A DNA stretch of 64,000 nt from Solwaraspora sp. WMMA2065 (GCF_030345075.1 NZ_CP128361.1:3906001-3970000); one strand, 5' to 3'. Shown: positions 18,447 through 28,211, counted from the first letter of the stretch. The notes: generated from the letters alone by a model not told the origin. Translations and numbers: made by a program.

Positions 18447-19679
18447 TTGCTGTTCATAGGAGATGACTGGGCGGAGGACCACCACGACGTCGAGCTCATG
18501 GACGCCTCCGGCCGCAGGCTGGCCAAGGCGAGGCTGCCCGAGGGCATCGCCGGCATCACCAGGCTCCACGCGATGATCGGCACGGCGCTCGGCGACGACA
18601 TCGACGCCGACGCTGCTGCTGCTCAGGTGAAGATCGGTATCGAGACCGATCGGGGCCCGTGGGTGCAGGCGCTGGTCGCCGCCGGGTACACGGTGTACCC
18701 GGTCAACCCGTTGCAGGCGGCCCGCTACCGGGAACGTCTGGCGGTGTCCCGGGCCAAGAGCGACGCCGCCGACGCGCACATGCTGGCCGACATGGTGCGC
18801 ACCGACTCGCACCAACTGAGCCCGATGGCCGGAGACTCGGCGGACGCCGAGGCGGTCAAGGTCGTCACCCGGATGCACAAGACGCTGATCTGGGAACGCA
18901 CCCGTGCTGTGCAGCGGCTGCGGCACGCGCTGCGGGAGTACTTCCCTGCGGCGTTGGAGGCGTTCGAGGACCTCGACGCCGCTGACACCCTGCAACTCCT
19001 CGCGAAGGCCCCTGATCCGGCCAGCGCCGCCCGGCTGAGTATCAGCCAGATCAGCGCCGCTCTCAAACGGGCCCGGCGCCGTGACGTCGCGGCCAAGGCC
19101 GCGTCGATCCAGGCGGTGCTGCGTGCCGAGCACCTCGGCCAGCCGGCCGTGGTCACCACCGCCTACGCCGCGTCGGTGCGCGCCCTGGTCGCCCTGCTGG
19201 TCACTCTCAACGAGCAGGTCAAGGCCCTGCAAGGGCAGGTGGAGGACCATTTTGGCCGGCACCCGGACGCTGAGATCATCCTGTCCCAGCCCGGACTGGG
19301 TGCCGTCCTCGGCGCCCGGGTGCTCGCCGAGTTCGGTGACGACCACGACCGCTACGCCACCGCGAAGGCCCGGAAGAACTACGCCGCGACCAGCCCGATC
19401 ACCCGCGCGTCCGGGAAGAAGAGGACCGTCGCGGCCCGGTTCGTCCACAACGACCGGCTCATCGACGCCCTGATGACCCAGGCGTTCTCCGCGTTGAAGG
19501 CCTCGCCGGGTGCCCGCGCCTACTACGACCGGCAACGTGCCCGCGGCGCCAGCTACAACGCCGCGCTGCGCCAACTCGCCAACCGGCTCGTCGGCATCCT
19601 GCACGGATGCCTGAAGACCGGCACCGTCTACGACGAGGCGACCGCGTGGTCGCATCACCTCAGCAAGGCTGCTGCTTGA
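18447..19679 (+). mobile_element. IS110-family transposase (DEDD recombinase)
   Basis: 410-residue transposase opening at TTG 18447 with LFIGDDWAEDHHDVEL. The N-terminal RuvC-like DEDD domain is visible: the first acidic residues in IGDDWAE, a Glu in IGIETDRG, and the SRAKSDAADAHMLADMVR segment near residue 112-125. The C-terminal transposase-20 domain has ILSQPGLGAVLGARVLAEFGD and a conserved serine near TSPITRASG. The frame is intact, so it could be active. It sits between ung and tsaE. Flanking noncoding DNA (18204-18446 and 19680-19783) probably belongs partly to the element. Confidence 0.95.
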
Positions 19680-19783
19680 CATTCAAGCTCCTGGGATGTC
19701 TTTCGTCACGCCTCGGTGGTGGCCGCCGCCCGTCCTCATGGACAGCTGCGCGCCGTCCGGCACTCTACGGGTGGCCTACGACA

Positions 19784-20290
19784 TCACCGTCCAGCATGGC
19801 CGGCCGGCTGGTCCAGCCCGGCGAGCCGACCCGACCAGCCGGGGCCCCGTCCAATCAACTCGGCGGTCCGGGAGTCGTCCTCGGCCCGGTGCATGCGGAC
19901 CAGCAGGTGCGCCTCGGCCAGCTGCTCGACCATCCCCTCGCCCCACTCGACGACGGTGACCGCCCGGTCCATGTCGGCGTCCAGGTCGAGGTCGTCGATC
20001 TCAACCCGCGGGTCGGGCGCGTCGCCGAGCCGGTACGCGTCGGCGTGCACCAGGGTGAGCGAGCCGCCCCGGGACGGATCCGGTTGGTGTACCCGGGCGA
20101 TGACGAAGGTCGGCGAGGTGACGTCGCCGCGTACCCCGAGGCCGTCGCCGATCCCCTGCACCAGCGCGGTCTTGCCGGCGCCGAGCGGACCGGTCAGCAC
20201 CACCAGGTCGCCTTGGCGCAGCAGCCGGCCGAGGCGGCGGCCGAGGTCGTGGGTGTCGGCCAGTTCGGGTAGCGGGATCCGGACAGTCAT
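19784..20290 (-). CDS. tsaE: tRNA t6A biosynthesis ATPase TsaE
   Basis: 168 residues. P-loop GPLGAGKTALVQGIG lies near residue 36, then TSPTFVIARVH, LVHADAYRL and VEWGEG, all standard for TsaE. It drives ATP-dependent turnover of the TsaBD complex. ATG 20290 overlaps the upstream hydrolase gene by four bases. The C-terminal 25 residues are not conserved-looking and end about 100 bp from the IS110 transposase, so the natural end may have been altered by the insertion. Confidence 0.95.
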   Translation of the reverse strand: MTVRIPLPELADTHDLGRRLGRLLRQGDLVVLTGPLGAGKTALVQGIGDGLGVRGDVTSPTFVIARVHQPDPSRGGSLTLVHADAYRLGDAPDPRVEIDDLDLDADMDRAVTVVEWGEGMVEQLAEAHLLVRMHRAEDDSRTAELIGRGPGWSGRLAGLDQPAGHAGR

Positions 20291-21375
20291 CGGGCGATTT
20301 TCGCAAGGAACGCGACCAGCACCGCGTTGACCCGGTCGGCGTGTTCCAGCATCACCACGTGCCCGCCGTCGGGGATCCTCACGTAGTCGGCGTCGGGCAG
20401 CCGGCGCAGGATCTCCTCCGAGTGGGTCACCGGGGTGATCATGTCCTTGTCGCCGACGATGACCAGCGTGGGGCTGCTCTCCAGGACCGCGAGCGCCGGG
20501 TACCGGGAGTGGGTCAGCAGGGTACGCACGTACCGGGTGACGGTCTCCGCCGAGGTCCGCGAGTTCATCCGCTCCACGTAGCTGACCAGCGCCGGGCTGG
20601 GCCGGTCGGTGCCGAAGCCGTACTGGCGGGTCAGCAGCCAGGCGAGGTCGGCGGTGGCCACCCGCAGCCGGTCGATCACTGGACCGGTCAGCCGGGTGGC
20701 GTTGTTGACCAGCATCAGCAGCGGCGAGCCGGCCCGGCTGAGGATCGCCGGCAGACCGAGCCGGGCCTCGTCGACCAGGCTGCCCGAGGTCGCCATCAGT
20801 ACGGTGCCGACCACCCGGTCGCGGAACAGCTCCGGATGCCGTTGGGCCAGGGCCATGATGGTCATGCCGCCCATCGAATGTCCGACCAGGATCAACGGGC
20901 CGTCGCCGGCGGCCTGCTCGATGACCGCCCGCAGCGTCTCACCGAGCGCGTCGATCTCGTAGTCGCCGGACTCCAGCCGGCCGGAGCGGCCGTGGCCGGG
21001 CTGGTCGTAGCAGACCAACCGGTACTCTCCCTGCCGGGTCAGCTCCCGGCGTTGGAAGTGGAAGGTCCCCATGTCCAGGCAGTAGCCGTGCACGAAGACG
21101 ATGGTCGGCCGCAGCGGTGCCGCGTCGTCCGGCTCGACGATCTCCACGTAGACGTCGGTGCCGTCGGCCGCGGTGACCACCCGGGTCTCGTCGTAGGGCA
21201 GCTCGCCGAAGGGTTCGTCGGCGTACCGGTCCGCCACCTCCCGCTTGAGCCGGCGCACCAGGGCGCGTTCGACGGTGACCGTCGCGGTCACCCCGGCAGC
21301 CGCGACGCCGATGACCGCGCCGACGATGCCGGCGGTCCGGGCCACCTTCTGCGCACCGGCCCGCTGCCCGCTCAT
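20287..21375 (-). CDS. Alpha/beta hydrolase
   Basis: 362 residues. A single hydrophobic segment (about 12-35) suggests membrane anchoring. The hydrolase fold follows with FVHGYCLDMGTF, the nucleophile elbow GHSMGG (Ser about residue 165), a late Asp (VIVGDKDMIT) and His (PDGGHVVMLEH). Substrate unknown. It sits between alr and tsaE with ATGA overlaps on both sides, a conserved actinobacterial order. Confidence 0.88.
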   Translation of the reverse strand: MSGQRAGAQKVARTAGIVGAVIGVAAAGVTATVTVERALVRRLKREVADRYADEPFGELPYDETRVVTAADGTDVYVEIVEPDDAAPLRPTIVFVHGYCLDMGTFHFQRRELTRQGEYRLVCYDQPGHGRSGRLESGDYEIDALGETLRAVIEQAAGDGPLILVGHSMGGMTIMALAQRHPELFRDRVVGTVLMATSGSLVDEARLGLPAILSRAGSPLLMLVNNATRLTGPVIDRLRVATADLAWLLTRQYGFGTDRPSPALVSYVERMNSRTSAETVTRYVRTLLTHSRYPALAVLESSPTLVIVGDKDMITPVTHSEEILRRLPDADYVRIPDGGHVVMLEHADRVNAVLVAFLAKIAR

Positions 21376-22490
21376 GGCCGGCTGTCCTGGTAGATCCGGG
21401 GCACCCGGGGGCTACCGAACCGGGTGACGATCTCGTAGTTGATGGTGCCGACCGCGTCGGCCCAGTCGTCGGCGGTCGGGCCGCCGTCGCGTCCGTCACC
21501 GAACAATGTGGCCACCTCCCCAGCGTTGATCTCGTCGTCGCCGCAGTCGAGCACGATCTGGTCCATGCACACCCGGCCGGCGATCCGGCGCGTCCGGCCA
21601 CCGAGGCGCACCGGCCCGGTGTTGGACGCGTGCCGGGGCACCCCGTCGGCGTAGCCGAGCGGCACCACGGCCAGAGTGCTCTCCCGTTTGGTGTGGTAGG
21701 TGTGCCCGTAGGAGACGCCCTGCCCGGCGGGGATCCGCTTGACCAGCATCACCCGGGCGCGGACGGTCATCGCCGGCCGTAGACCGAAGCCTTCGCCCGG
21801 CACCGGGGACAGCCCGTAGCAGGCGATACCGGGCCGGACCAGGTCGAAGTGGGTGTCCGGCCGGGTCAGGGTGGCCGCGGAGTTGGCCAGGTGCCGGTAG
21901 CGGGGGCGCAGCCCGTACCGGCTGGCCACGGCGAGCCCGTCGTGGTACGCCGCCAGCTGCCGGTCGATGGTGGCGTGCCCGGGCGCGTCGGCGAAGACGA
22001 AGTGGCTCCACACCCCGACCACCTCGACGGTGCCGTCGGACTGCGCTTTGGCGGCCGTCTCGACCAGCTCGGGCCAGTCGTCGCCGGTGGCCCCACCCCG
22101 GGACAACCCGGTGTCGATCTTGAGATGCAACCGGGCCGGCCGGCCGGCGAGTCGGGCCGCGGCGACGGCCTCGGACAGCAGGGCGCGGCTGCCGACGCCG
22201 AGGTCGACGTCGGCGGCGACCGCCTCGTGCAGGGGCAGTCCGGGGCTGAGCAGCCAGGCCAGCACCGGCCCGGTCAGTCCGGCACCGCGCAGCTCCAGCG
22301 CCTCACCGAGGGTGCAGACGCCCAGCCAGTCCGCTCCGGCGTCGAGTGCGGCCCGGGCCGCCGGCACCATGCCGTGGCCGTACCCGTCGCCCTTCACCAC
22401 CGCCATCAGCTCGGCGCTGGTGCCGGCCCGCAGCCGGGCCACGTTCTCCCGGATCGCGTCCAGGTCGACCCGCACCTCTGCCTGCCACAT
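21372..22490 (-). CDS. alr: Alanine racemase
   Basis: 372 residues. PLP-dependent racemase that makes D-alanine for peptidoglycan. The PLP lysine is in MAVVKGDGYGHG (residue about 33), and RVCMDQIVLDCGD carries the usual C-terminal domain; the catalytic Tyr lies in SYGHTYHTKRES. Start ATG 22490 gives MWQAEVRVDLDAI, the normal N-terminus. Confidence 0.96.
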   Translation of the reverse strand: MWQAEVRVDLDAIRENVARLRAGTSAELMAVVKGDGYGHGMVPAARAALDAGADWLGVCTLGEALELRGAGLTGPVLAWLLSPGLPLHEAVAADVDLGVGSRALLSEAVAAARLAGRPARLHLKIDTGLSRGGATGDDWPELVETAAKAQSDGTVEVVGVWSHFVFADAPGHATIDRQLAAYHDGLAVASRYGLRPRYRHLANSAATLTRPDTHFDLVRPGIACYGLSPVPGEGFGLRPAMTVRARVMLVKRIPAGQGVSYGHTYHTKRESTLAVVPLGYADGVPRHASNTGPVRLGGRTRRIAGRVCMDQIVLDCGDDEINAGEVATLFGDGRDGGPTADDWADAVGTINYEIVTRFGSPRVPRIYQDSRP

Positions 22491-22568
22491 GAGGCCAGCC
22501 TACTGACCGGTCACCTGATCGGGCAGGTTCCCGGCCGGTCAGGTCGGCGGCCGGCCGTCAGATCATCG

Positions 22569-24140
22569 TCACCCACCGACAGACCGCTGGCACCCGCCGG
22601 TCAGGTCGGCCACCACCGGGCGCAGCGCGGCGGCCACCTCGACCGCGGTGACCGGCCCGGTGCGGGCGGCGGCCCGGCCGGCCAGGCCGTGCACGTACGC
22701 GGCGGCCAGCGCCGCCCGCTGCGGATCCAGCCCGGCGGCGAGCAGCGAGCCGAGCAGGCCGGCCAGTACGTCGCCGGTGCCGCCGGTGGCCAGCGCCGGG
22801 GTGCCGGTGGCGTTCACGTACGCCCGTCCGTCCGGTCCGGCGACCACCGTACGGTCGCCTTTGAGCAGGACGGTCGCCCGCATCCAGGCGGCCAGCCGCA
22901 GCGCGGCCCCGACCCGGTCGTCGCCGGGTGGCTGGCCGGCGAGCCGGGCGAACTCCCGATCGTGCGGGGTGATCACGGTGGGTGCCTGCCGGCCGCGCAA
23001 CTGCTCCGCCCAGCTGCCGTCGACCAGCATGGTCAACGCGTCGGCGTCCAGCACCACCGGCACCGGCGCGGCCAGCACCGACCGCAGCTCGGTCACGGCG
23101 TGTTCCCCGCCGCCCAGCCCGGAGCCGCACACCCAGGCCTGCACCCGGCCGGCGTCTGCGACCCGACCGGTGGCGATCACCGAGGGGTACCGGTCCAGCA
23201 CCTGGGCGGCGGCGCTGCCGGCGTACCGGACCAGGCCGGTCGGCCCGGCGACCGCCCCGCCCACGGAGAGCACCGCCGCACCCGGATAGGTCGCCGAGCC
23301 GGTCGCCACCCCGACCACTCCCCGGGTGTACTTCTCGGCGGCCGGGACCAGCGTCGGCCACCACGCCGAGACGTCGTCGCGGCCGGGCACCTCGAACGCG
23401 GGTGTGCCGCGCAGCCACGGTCGCAGGCCGATGTCGACCAGCTCTACGTGACCGGCGCGGACGGCGGCCGGTCCCACCATCAGCGCCGGCTTCAGGCAAC
23501 CGAAGGTGACGGTGACGTCGGCTCGTACGGTGTCCCTCCCGACCGCGGCGGCTCCGGACCCGGTAGCTCCGGACCTGGCGGGGCCAGCTCCGGTCGACGG
23601 CACCGCGGCACCGTCGGGCACCCCGCCGGTGTCGACCGCAACGCCGCTGGGCACGTCCACCGCGACCAGCACCGGCCGGCCGCCACGTGCCGAAGTGAGC
23701 TCGCCGGCCCGGGCGAGCGCACCGGCGGCCGGCTCCCGCAGCCCGCCGGTGCCGCCGATGCCGACGATCCCGTCCATGATCAGGTCCGCGTGCCGGCCGG
23801 CACCGTCGGCGGTCCGACCGTCGGCCACCCGGCCGCCCGCGGACCGTAGCGCGGCGAGCCCGCCACAGTGGGCCCGGTCCGGTCGCAGCAGCCAGGCGGT
23901 GACCCGGGCGCCCCGGCGGGCCAGTCGGGCTCCGGCGTACAGCGTGTCGCCGCCGTTGTCGCCCGAGCCGACCAGCAGCAGCACCTCGGCACCGTAGACC
24001 CCGCCGCGCTCGGCGAGCAGGGTGGCGCACCGGCGGGCCAGGCCGGCGGCGGCCCGGTGCATCAGTGTCCCCGGTGCAACGGTCGCCATCAGCGCCTGCT
24101 CGGCGCTGCGGACGTCGGACACCCGCCACACCTGGATCAT
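22569..24140 (-). CDS. nnrD: Bifunctional NAD(P)H-hydrate epimerase / ADP-dependent dehydratase
   Basis: 523 residues, two domains. The N-terminal epimerase (about 1-225) has LVGSGDNGGDTLYAG and VDVPSGVAVDTG. The C-terminal ribokinase-like dehydratase (about 240-510) has GSGLGGGEHAV, VLDADAL, TVITPHDREFARL and the GTGDVLAGLLG catalytic loop. It repairs hydrated NADH/NADPH. It lies 78 bp before alr on the same strand. A long frame reading opposite to it is spurious. Confidence 0.96.
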   Translation of the reverse strand: MIQVWRVSDVRSAEQALMATVAPGTLMHRAAAGLARRCATLLAERGGVYGAEVLLLVGSGDNGGDTLYAGARLARRGARVTAWLLRPDRAHCGGLAALRSAGGRVADGRTADGAGRHADLIMDGIVGIGGTGGLREPAAGALARAGELTSARGGRPVLVAVDVPSGVAVDTGGVPDGAAVPSTGAGPARSGATGSGAAAVGRDTVRADVTVTFGCLKPALMVGPAAVRAGHVELVDIGLRPWLRGTPAFEVPGRDDVSAWWPTLVPAAEKYTRGVVGVATGSATYPGAAVLSVGGAVAGPTGLVRYAGSAAAQVLDRYPSVIATGRVADAGRVQAWVCGSGLGGGEHAVTELRSVLAAPVPVVLDADALTMLVDGSWAEQLRGRQAPTVITPHDREFARLAGQPPGDDRVGAALRLAAWMRATVLLKGDRTVVAGPDGRAYVNATGTPALATGGTGDVLAGLLGSLLAAGLDPQRAALAAAYVHGLAGRAAARTGPVTAVEVAAALRPVVADLTGGCQRSVGG

Positions 24141-24297
24141 TCGCTTACCTCCGCCGCGCCGCTTCGTCGCTCACCGCCCACGGTCACCCTACCGGCGGTG
24201 GTGACCGGTGGGACGGTAACCGCTGCGCCGATTGTCCACAGGGTCCCCCGCCACGCTGTCGGTTCCGGATAGCGTCTGCCCATCGACGCATGCCGAC

Positions 24298-24372
24298 GGA
24301 GGCGACACGGTGACCGGAGCCGACATGGGTGAACGGAGGCGACATGGGTGAACGGAGGCGACATGGGTGAAC
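24298..24372 (+). repeat. Four tandem 19-bp copies of a ribosome-site/start-codon unit
   Basis: GGAGGCGACATGGGTGAAC is exact at 24335-24353 and 24354-24372. GGAGCCGACATGGGTGAAC lies at 24316-24334, and a decayed 18-bp copy at 24298-24315. Each intact unit holds a GGAGG or GGAGC and an ATG. The period of 19 puts successive ATGs in different frames; the upstream two open 8-codon frames (MGERRRHG) that stop just after the next ATG. Confidence 0.85.
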
Positions 24373-24683
24373 TGCCCGGCAACGACGTGGGCCCGGCCGG
24401 CGGCGGGCCGCTGCGGGTGCGGCCGGCCGTGCTGCACGACGCCGCCGACCGGTTGACCGGGCTGGCCTACCGGCTGGCGCACGGGCTGGCCGGCCAGCCG
24501 GAGCTGACCGTCGCCGCACCGGGCTGGGCAGCGGCCGACCTGCTGGTCACGGTGGAGGCCGCAGTGCACCGGCAGGTGAGCCGGGCCGGCGCGGACGCGG
24601 CCGCCACCGGGCAGGCGCTGGCCAGGGCCGCCGATGAGTACGACGCCGCCGACTGGCGGGCGGTCCACCGGCTGGCCAAATGA
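24363..24683 (+). CDS. WXG100-like small helical protein
   Basis: 106 residues, alanine-rich and helical. It begins MGELPGNDVG and contains PGWAAADLL in the middle where WXG100 proteins have a turn, then a second helix. Likely a WXG100/PE-like type VII substrate or the partner of the next gene (inference). ATG 24363 lies in the last of four tandem start units; an in-frame GTG at 24348 is an alternative. ATGA overlap with the next gene. Confidence 0.72.
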   Translation: MGELPGNDVGPAGGGPLRVRPAVLHDAADRLTGLAYRLAHGLAGQPELTVAAPGWAAADLLVTVEAAVHRQVSRAGADAAATGQALARAADEYDAADWRAVHRLAK

Positions 24684-26284
24684 TCACGTACCGGCAGCTG
24701 TGGCGGGCCGACCCGGCGGCCTGGCAACAGGCCGCGTACGGCTGGCGGCGCCGGCAACCAGCGGTCGAACGGCGGGCCGCCGAGGTGGCCGGGGCGGCCG
24801 GGGCACTGCGCGCCGGCTGGTCCGGGCCGGCGGCGACCGCCGCCGACACCCGGTTGGCCGGCCTGGGTGACCGGCTAGACGCCGTCGGCCCGGCGCTGTG
24901 CGTCGTCGACCAGATCCTCAGCCGGTACGCCGAGCAGCTGGCCCGGGCCAAGGCGGTGCTCGCCGACTGGGTCGCCACGGCGGGGGTGCTCGGTCTGTCG
25001 ATCGACCGGGACGGCCGAGTCGGCGTGGACCCGGCGGTGACCCGCCCGGACGGGCCGACCCTGGCCGGTGCCCGCCGGGTAGCCGCCGGCGTCGCCGACG
25101 CGCTCGCCCTGGCCACCGAGGCGGACGTCGACGCGGCCCGCCGGCTCGACGCGGCCGCCACCGCCGCCAGCCAGGGCTGGCCGGCGCGGCCGCCGGCGAC
25201 GCGCCCACCGCCGTCGGCCGCGCCGGCTGCGGTGCGGGCCTGGTGGGCCGGGCTGGACGATGCGCAGCGACGCTGGCTGATCCGGCACGAGCCGGCCCGG
25301 GTCGGCCGGTGGGACGGTCTGCCGGCGGCTGCTCGGGACCAGGCGAACCGGCTGCTGCTGGGTCGGCAGCGGGCGGCGTTGCTGGCCGAACGGGCGGCGC
25401 TGCTGGACAGCACGGACCCGACGGCGGTGCCGCGGTTGCGCCGGCTGGACCGGCTGATCGACGGCCTGGACACGGTCGACGACCGGCTCACGTCCGCGTC
25501 CGGCCCTCGGGCCTACCTGCTGGCGCTGGACGGCGGCGCCGGCCGGCCGGGTGATCCGTCGGCTCCCGCCTCGACCGGCCGGGTGATCCTCGCGCTGGGC
25601 GATCCCGATCAGGCCCGACGCGTGCTGACCCACGTCCCGGGGATGGGCAGCGGTCTCGACCGGGTCGGCGGCGAGTTGGCCCGCACCGAGCAGGTGCTGC
25701 AACGTTGCCAGCAGTTGGCTCCACAGGAGTCGACCGCAGCCGTGTTGTGGCTGGACTACGCGGCACCGGCGTTCGTCGACGAGGCGGCCAGCACCGCCCC
25801 GGCGCGGGCCGGGGCCGCCGACCTGCGCCGGTTCCAGGATGGTCTGGGCGTCAACCGCGCCGGCGACCCGGGCGGGCTGACCGTGCTCGGACACAGCTAC
25901 GGCTCGCTGGTGGTGGGTACGGCGGCGCAGGCACCCGGCCTGGCCGCCGACAACCTGATCTTCGTCGGTTCGCCCGGGGTGGGGGTGGACCGGGTGGACG
26001 AGTTGGCGGTGCCGGCCGACCGGGTGTGGGCCACCACCGCCGAGAACGATGTCATCCGCCGGGCGACCTGGCCGCAGCTGTGGCCGGGCGACCGGCTGTG
26101 GCACGGCGAGGACCCGAGCGGCGAGGACTTCGGTGCCCGGGTCTTCACCGGTGACGCGTCGGGGCATCTGGGCTACTGGGCCGGAGACAATCCGGCGCTG
26201 GACTCGATGGCCCGGATCGTGCTCGGCGTCGACCACCCGGCTGGCAGCCGGCCCGGCACGGGCGCGGCGGTCACTCCACGGTGA
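24680..26284 (+). CDS. DUF1023-type alpha/beta hydrolase with WXG-like N-terminal region
   Basis: 534 residues. Residues 1-180 are helical and alanine-rich with a WSGPAAT turn, like the WXG100/T7SS helical pair. Residues 300-500 form the DUF1023 hydrolase domain: nucleophile elbow LGHSYGSLVVG (Ser about residue 400), then NLIFVGSPGVGVD and, late, a DASGHLGYW histidine. Known members are secreted or membrane-linked esterases of unclear role. It overlaps the small WXG-like gene by 4 bp, and its 3' end overlaps glmS by 14 bp on the opposite strand. Confidence 0.82.
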   Translation: MITYRQLWRADPAAWQQAAYGWRRRQPAVERRAAEVAGAAGALRAGWSGPAATAADTRLAGLGDRLDAVGPALCVVDQILSRYAEQLARAKAVLADWVATAGVLGLSIDRDGRVGVDPAVTRPDGPTLAGARRVAAGVADALALATEADVDAARRLDAAATAASQGWPARPPATRPPPSAAPAAVRAWWAGLDDAQRRWLIRHEPARVGRWDGLPAAARDQANRLLLGRQRAALLAERAALLDSTDPTAVPRLRRLDRLIDGLDTVDDRLTSASGPRAYLLALDGGAGRPGDPSAPASTGRVILALGDPDQARRVLTHVPGMGSGLDRVGGELARTEQVLQRCQQLAPQESTAAVLWLDYAAPAFVDEAASTAPARAGAADLRRFQDGLGVNRAGDPGGLTVLGHSYGSLVVGTAAQAPGLAADNLIFVGSPGVGVDRVDELAVPADRVWATTAENDVIRRATWPQLWPGDRLWHGEDPSGEDFGARVFTGDASGHLGYWAGDNPALDSMARIVLGVDHPAGSRPGTGAAVTPR

Positions 26285-28211
26285 CCGACTTCGCCAGGTT
26301 CCGGGGCTGGTCGACGTCGTGGCCCCGGGCGGCGGCGATCTCGCAGGCGAGCACCTGCAGCGGTACCGTGGTCAACAGCGGGGCCAGCAGCGTCGGGGTG
26401 CGCGGTACGTAGATCAGGTCGTCGGCGTACGGCGCCACGGCGGTGTCGCCCTCCTCGGCGATCACCACGGTCCGGGCGCCCCGGGCCCGTACCTCCTGGA
26501 TGTTCGACACGATCTTGTCGTGCAGCATGCCCCGGCCGGCCGGTGAGGGCACCACGCAGACCACCGGGGTGCCCTGGTCGATCAGCGCGATCGGGCCGTG
26601 CTTGAGCTCGCCGGCGGCGAAGCCCTCGGCGTGCATGTAGGCGAGCTCCTTGAGCTTGAGCGCGCCTTCGAGGGCGACCGGGTAGCCGACGTGCCGGCCG
26701 ATGAACAGCACCTGGTTGGCGGTGGCGAGGTCCCGGGCGAGCTGGCGGACCGGTTCCATCGAGTCCAGCACCTGCCGCAGCTTGTCGGGCATCTCCTGCA
26801 GCTGACTGACCACGGCGGCCACCTCGTCGGCGTACTTGATGCCGCGCACCTGGGCCAGGTGCAGGCCGATCAGGTAGCAGGCCACCAGCTGGGTGAGGAA
26901 CGCCTTGGTGGAGGCGACCGCGATCTCCGGGCCGCTGTGGGTGTAGAGCACCGCGTCGGACTCGCGCGGAATGGTGGAGCCGTTGGTGTTGCAGATCGCC
27001 AGCACCCTGGCCTTCTGCTCCTTGGCGTGGCGCAGCGCCATCAGGGTGTCCATCGTCTCGCCGGACTGGGAGATCGCCACCACCAGGGTGGACCGGTCCA
27101 GCACCGGGTCCCGGTAGCGGAACTCGCTGGCCAGCTCCACCTCGCACGGGATCCGGGTCCAGTGTTCGATGGCGTACTTGGCGACCATGCCGGAGTGGTA
27201 CGCCGTACCGCAGGCGACGATGAAGATCTTGTCGGCGTCGCGCAGGTCCTGGTCGGTAAGGCGGACCTCGTCCAGCATGATCTCGCCGGTCTCGGTGAGC
27301 CGGCCGAGCAGCGTGTCGGCGACCGCCTGCGGCTGCTCGGCGATCTCCTTGAGCATGAAGTAGTCGTAGCCGCCCTTCTCGGCGGCGGAGGCGTCCCAGT
27401 CGATATGAAAGTCGCGGCCGAGCGCCGGCGCGCCGGAGAAGTCGGTGATCTCGATGCTGTCCGGGGTGATCAGGACGACCTGGTCCTGACCGAGCTCGAC
27501 GGCGTCGCGGGTGTGCTCGATGAACGCGGAGACGTCGCTGGCCAGGTAGTGCTCGCCTGGGCCGCGACCGACCACCAGCGGGGAGTTGCGCCGCGCTCCG
27601 ACCACCGCGTCCGGGATGCTGGCGTCCACCGCGAGCAGGGTGAACGCGCCTTCGAGGCGTTGACACACCCGACGCATCGCGGCGGCCAGCAGCCGCGGCC
27701 CCTCCGGCTCGCCGGCGGCCCGCAGGTCGGCCAGCGCGGCGGCGAGCAGGTGGGCGGCGCATTCGGTGTCGGTGTCGCTGACGAACTCGACCCCGTCGGC
27801 TTCGAGCTCGGCGACCAGCTTGGCGAAGTTCTCGATGATCCCGTTGTGAATCACCGCGACCCGGCCGTCCCGGGACACGTGCGGGTGGGCGTTGCGGTCG
27901 GTCGGTCCGCCATGGGTGGCCCACCGGGTGTGGCCGATTCCGGCGGTGCCGTCGCCGATGCCGATCGGGGCCGGGCAGCCGGAGCCGTCGACCGGCGTGG
28001 TGTCACCGGCCGTGGCGGTGCCGAACCGCTCGTCGCCGAGCGCCTTCTCCAGGTTGGCGAGTTTGCCGGCCCGCTTCTCGGTGCGCAGTTCGTCGTCACA
28101 GACGATCGCCACGCCGGCCGAGTCGTAGCCCCGGTATTCGAGCCGCCGGAGCCCGTCCAGCACGATGCCCAGCGCCGGCCGCGTGCCGACGTACCCCACG
28201 ATTCCACACAT
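26271..28211 (-). CDS. glmS: Glutamine-fructose-6-phosphate aminotransferase
   Basis: 646 residues. First enzyme of UDP-GlcNAc synthesis. The N-terminal glutaminase has Cys2 (MCGIVGYVG) and GHTRWATHGG; two SIS domains follow with SQSGETMDT and the C-terminal PRNLAKSVTVE. An insert at about residues 60-85 is typical of actinobacteria. ATG 28211 is fixed by the catalytic Cys2; upstream in-frame starts would bury it. Confidence 0.97.
   Translation of the reverse strand: MCGIVGYVGTRPALGIVLDGLRRLEYRGYDSAGVAIVCDDELRTEKRAGKLANLEKALGDERFGTATAGDTTPVDGSGCPAPIGIGDGTAGIGHTRWATHGGPTDRNAHPHVSRDGRVAVIHNGIIENFAKLVAELEADGVEFVSDTDTECAAHLLAAALADLRAAGEPEGPRLLAAAMRRVCQRLEGAFTLLAVDASIPDAVVGARRNSPLVVGRGPGEHYLASDVSAFIEHTRDAVELGQDQVVLITPDSIEITDFSGAPALGRDFHIDWDASAAEKGGYDYFMLKEIAEQPQAVADTLLGRLTETGEIMLDEVRLTDQDLRDADKIFIVACGTAYHSGMVAKYAIEHWTRIPCEVELASEFRYRDPVLDRSTLVVAISQSGETMDTLMALRHAKEQKARVLAICNTNGSTIPRESDAVLYTHSGPEIAVASTKAFLTQLVACYLIGLHLAQVRGIKYADEVAAVVSQLQEMPDKLRQVLDSMEPVRQLARDLATANQVLFIGRHVGYPVALEGALKLKELAYMHAEGFAAGELKHGPIALIDQGTPVVCVVPSPAGRGMLHDKIVSNIQEVRARGARTVVIAEEGDTAVAPYADDLIYVPRTPTLLAPLLTTVPLQVLACEIAAARGHDVDQPRNLAKSVTVE

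Noticed and set aside
18198-19682. 494-codon frame opposite the IS110 transposase
   Set aside because: Shadow of the transposase; no domain, and the start lies outside any ribosome site.
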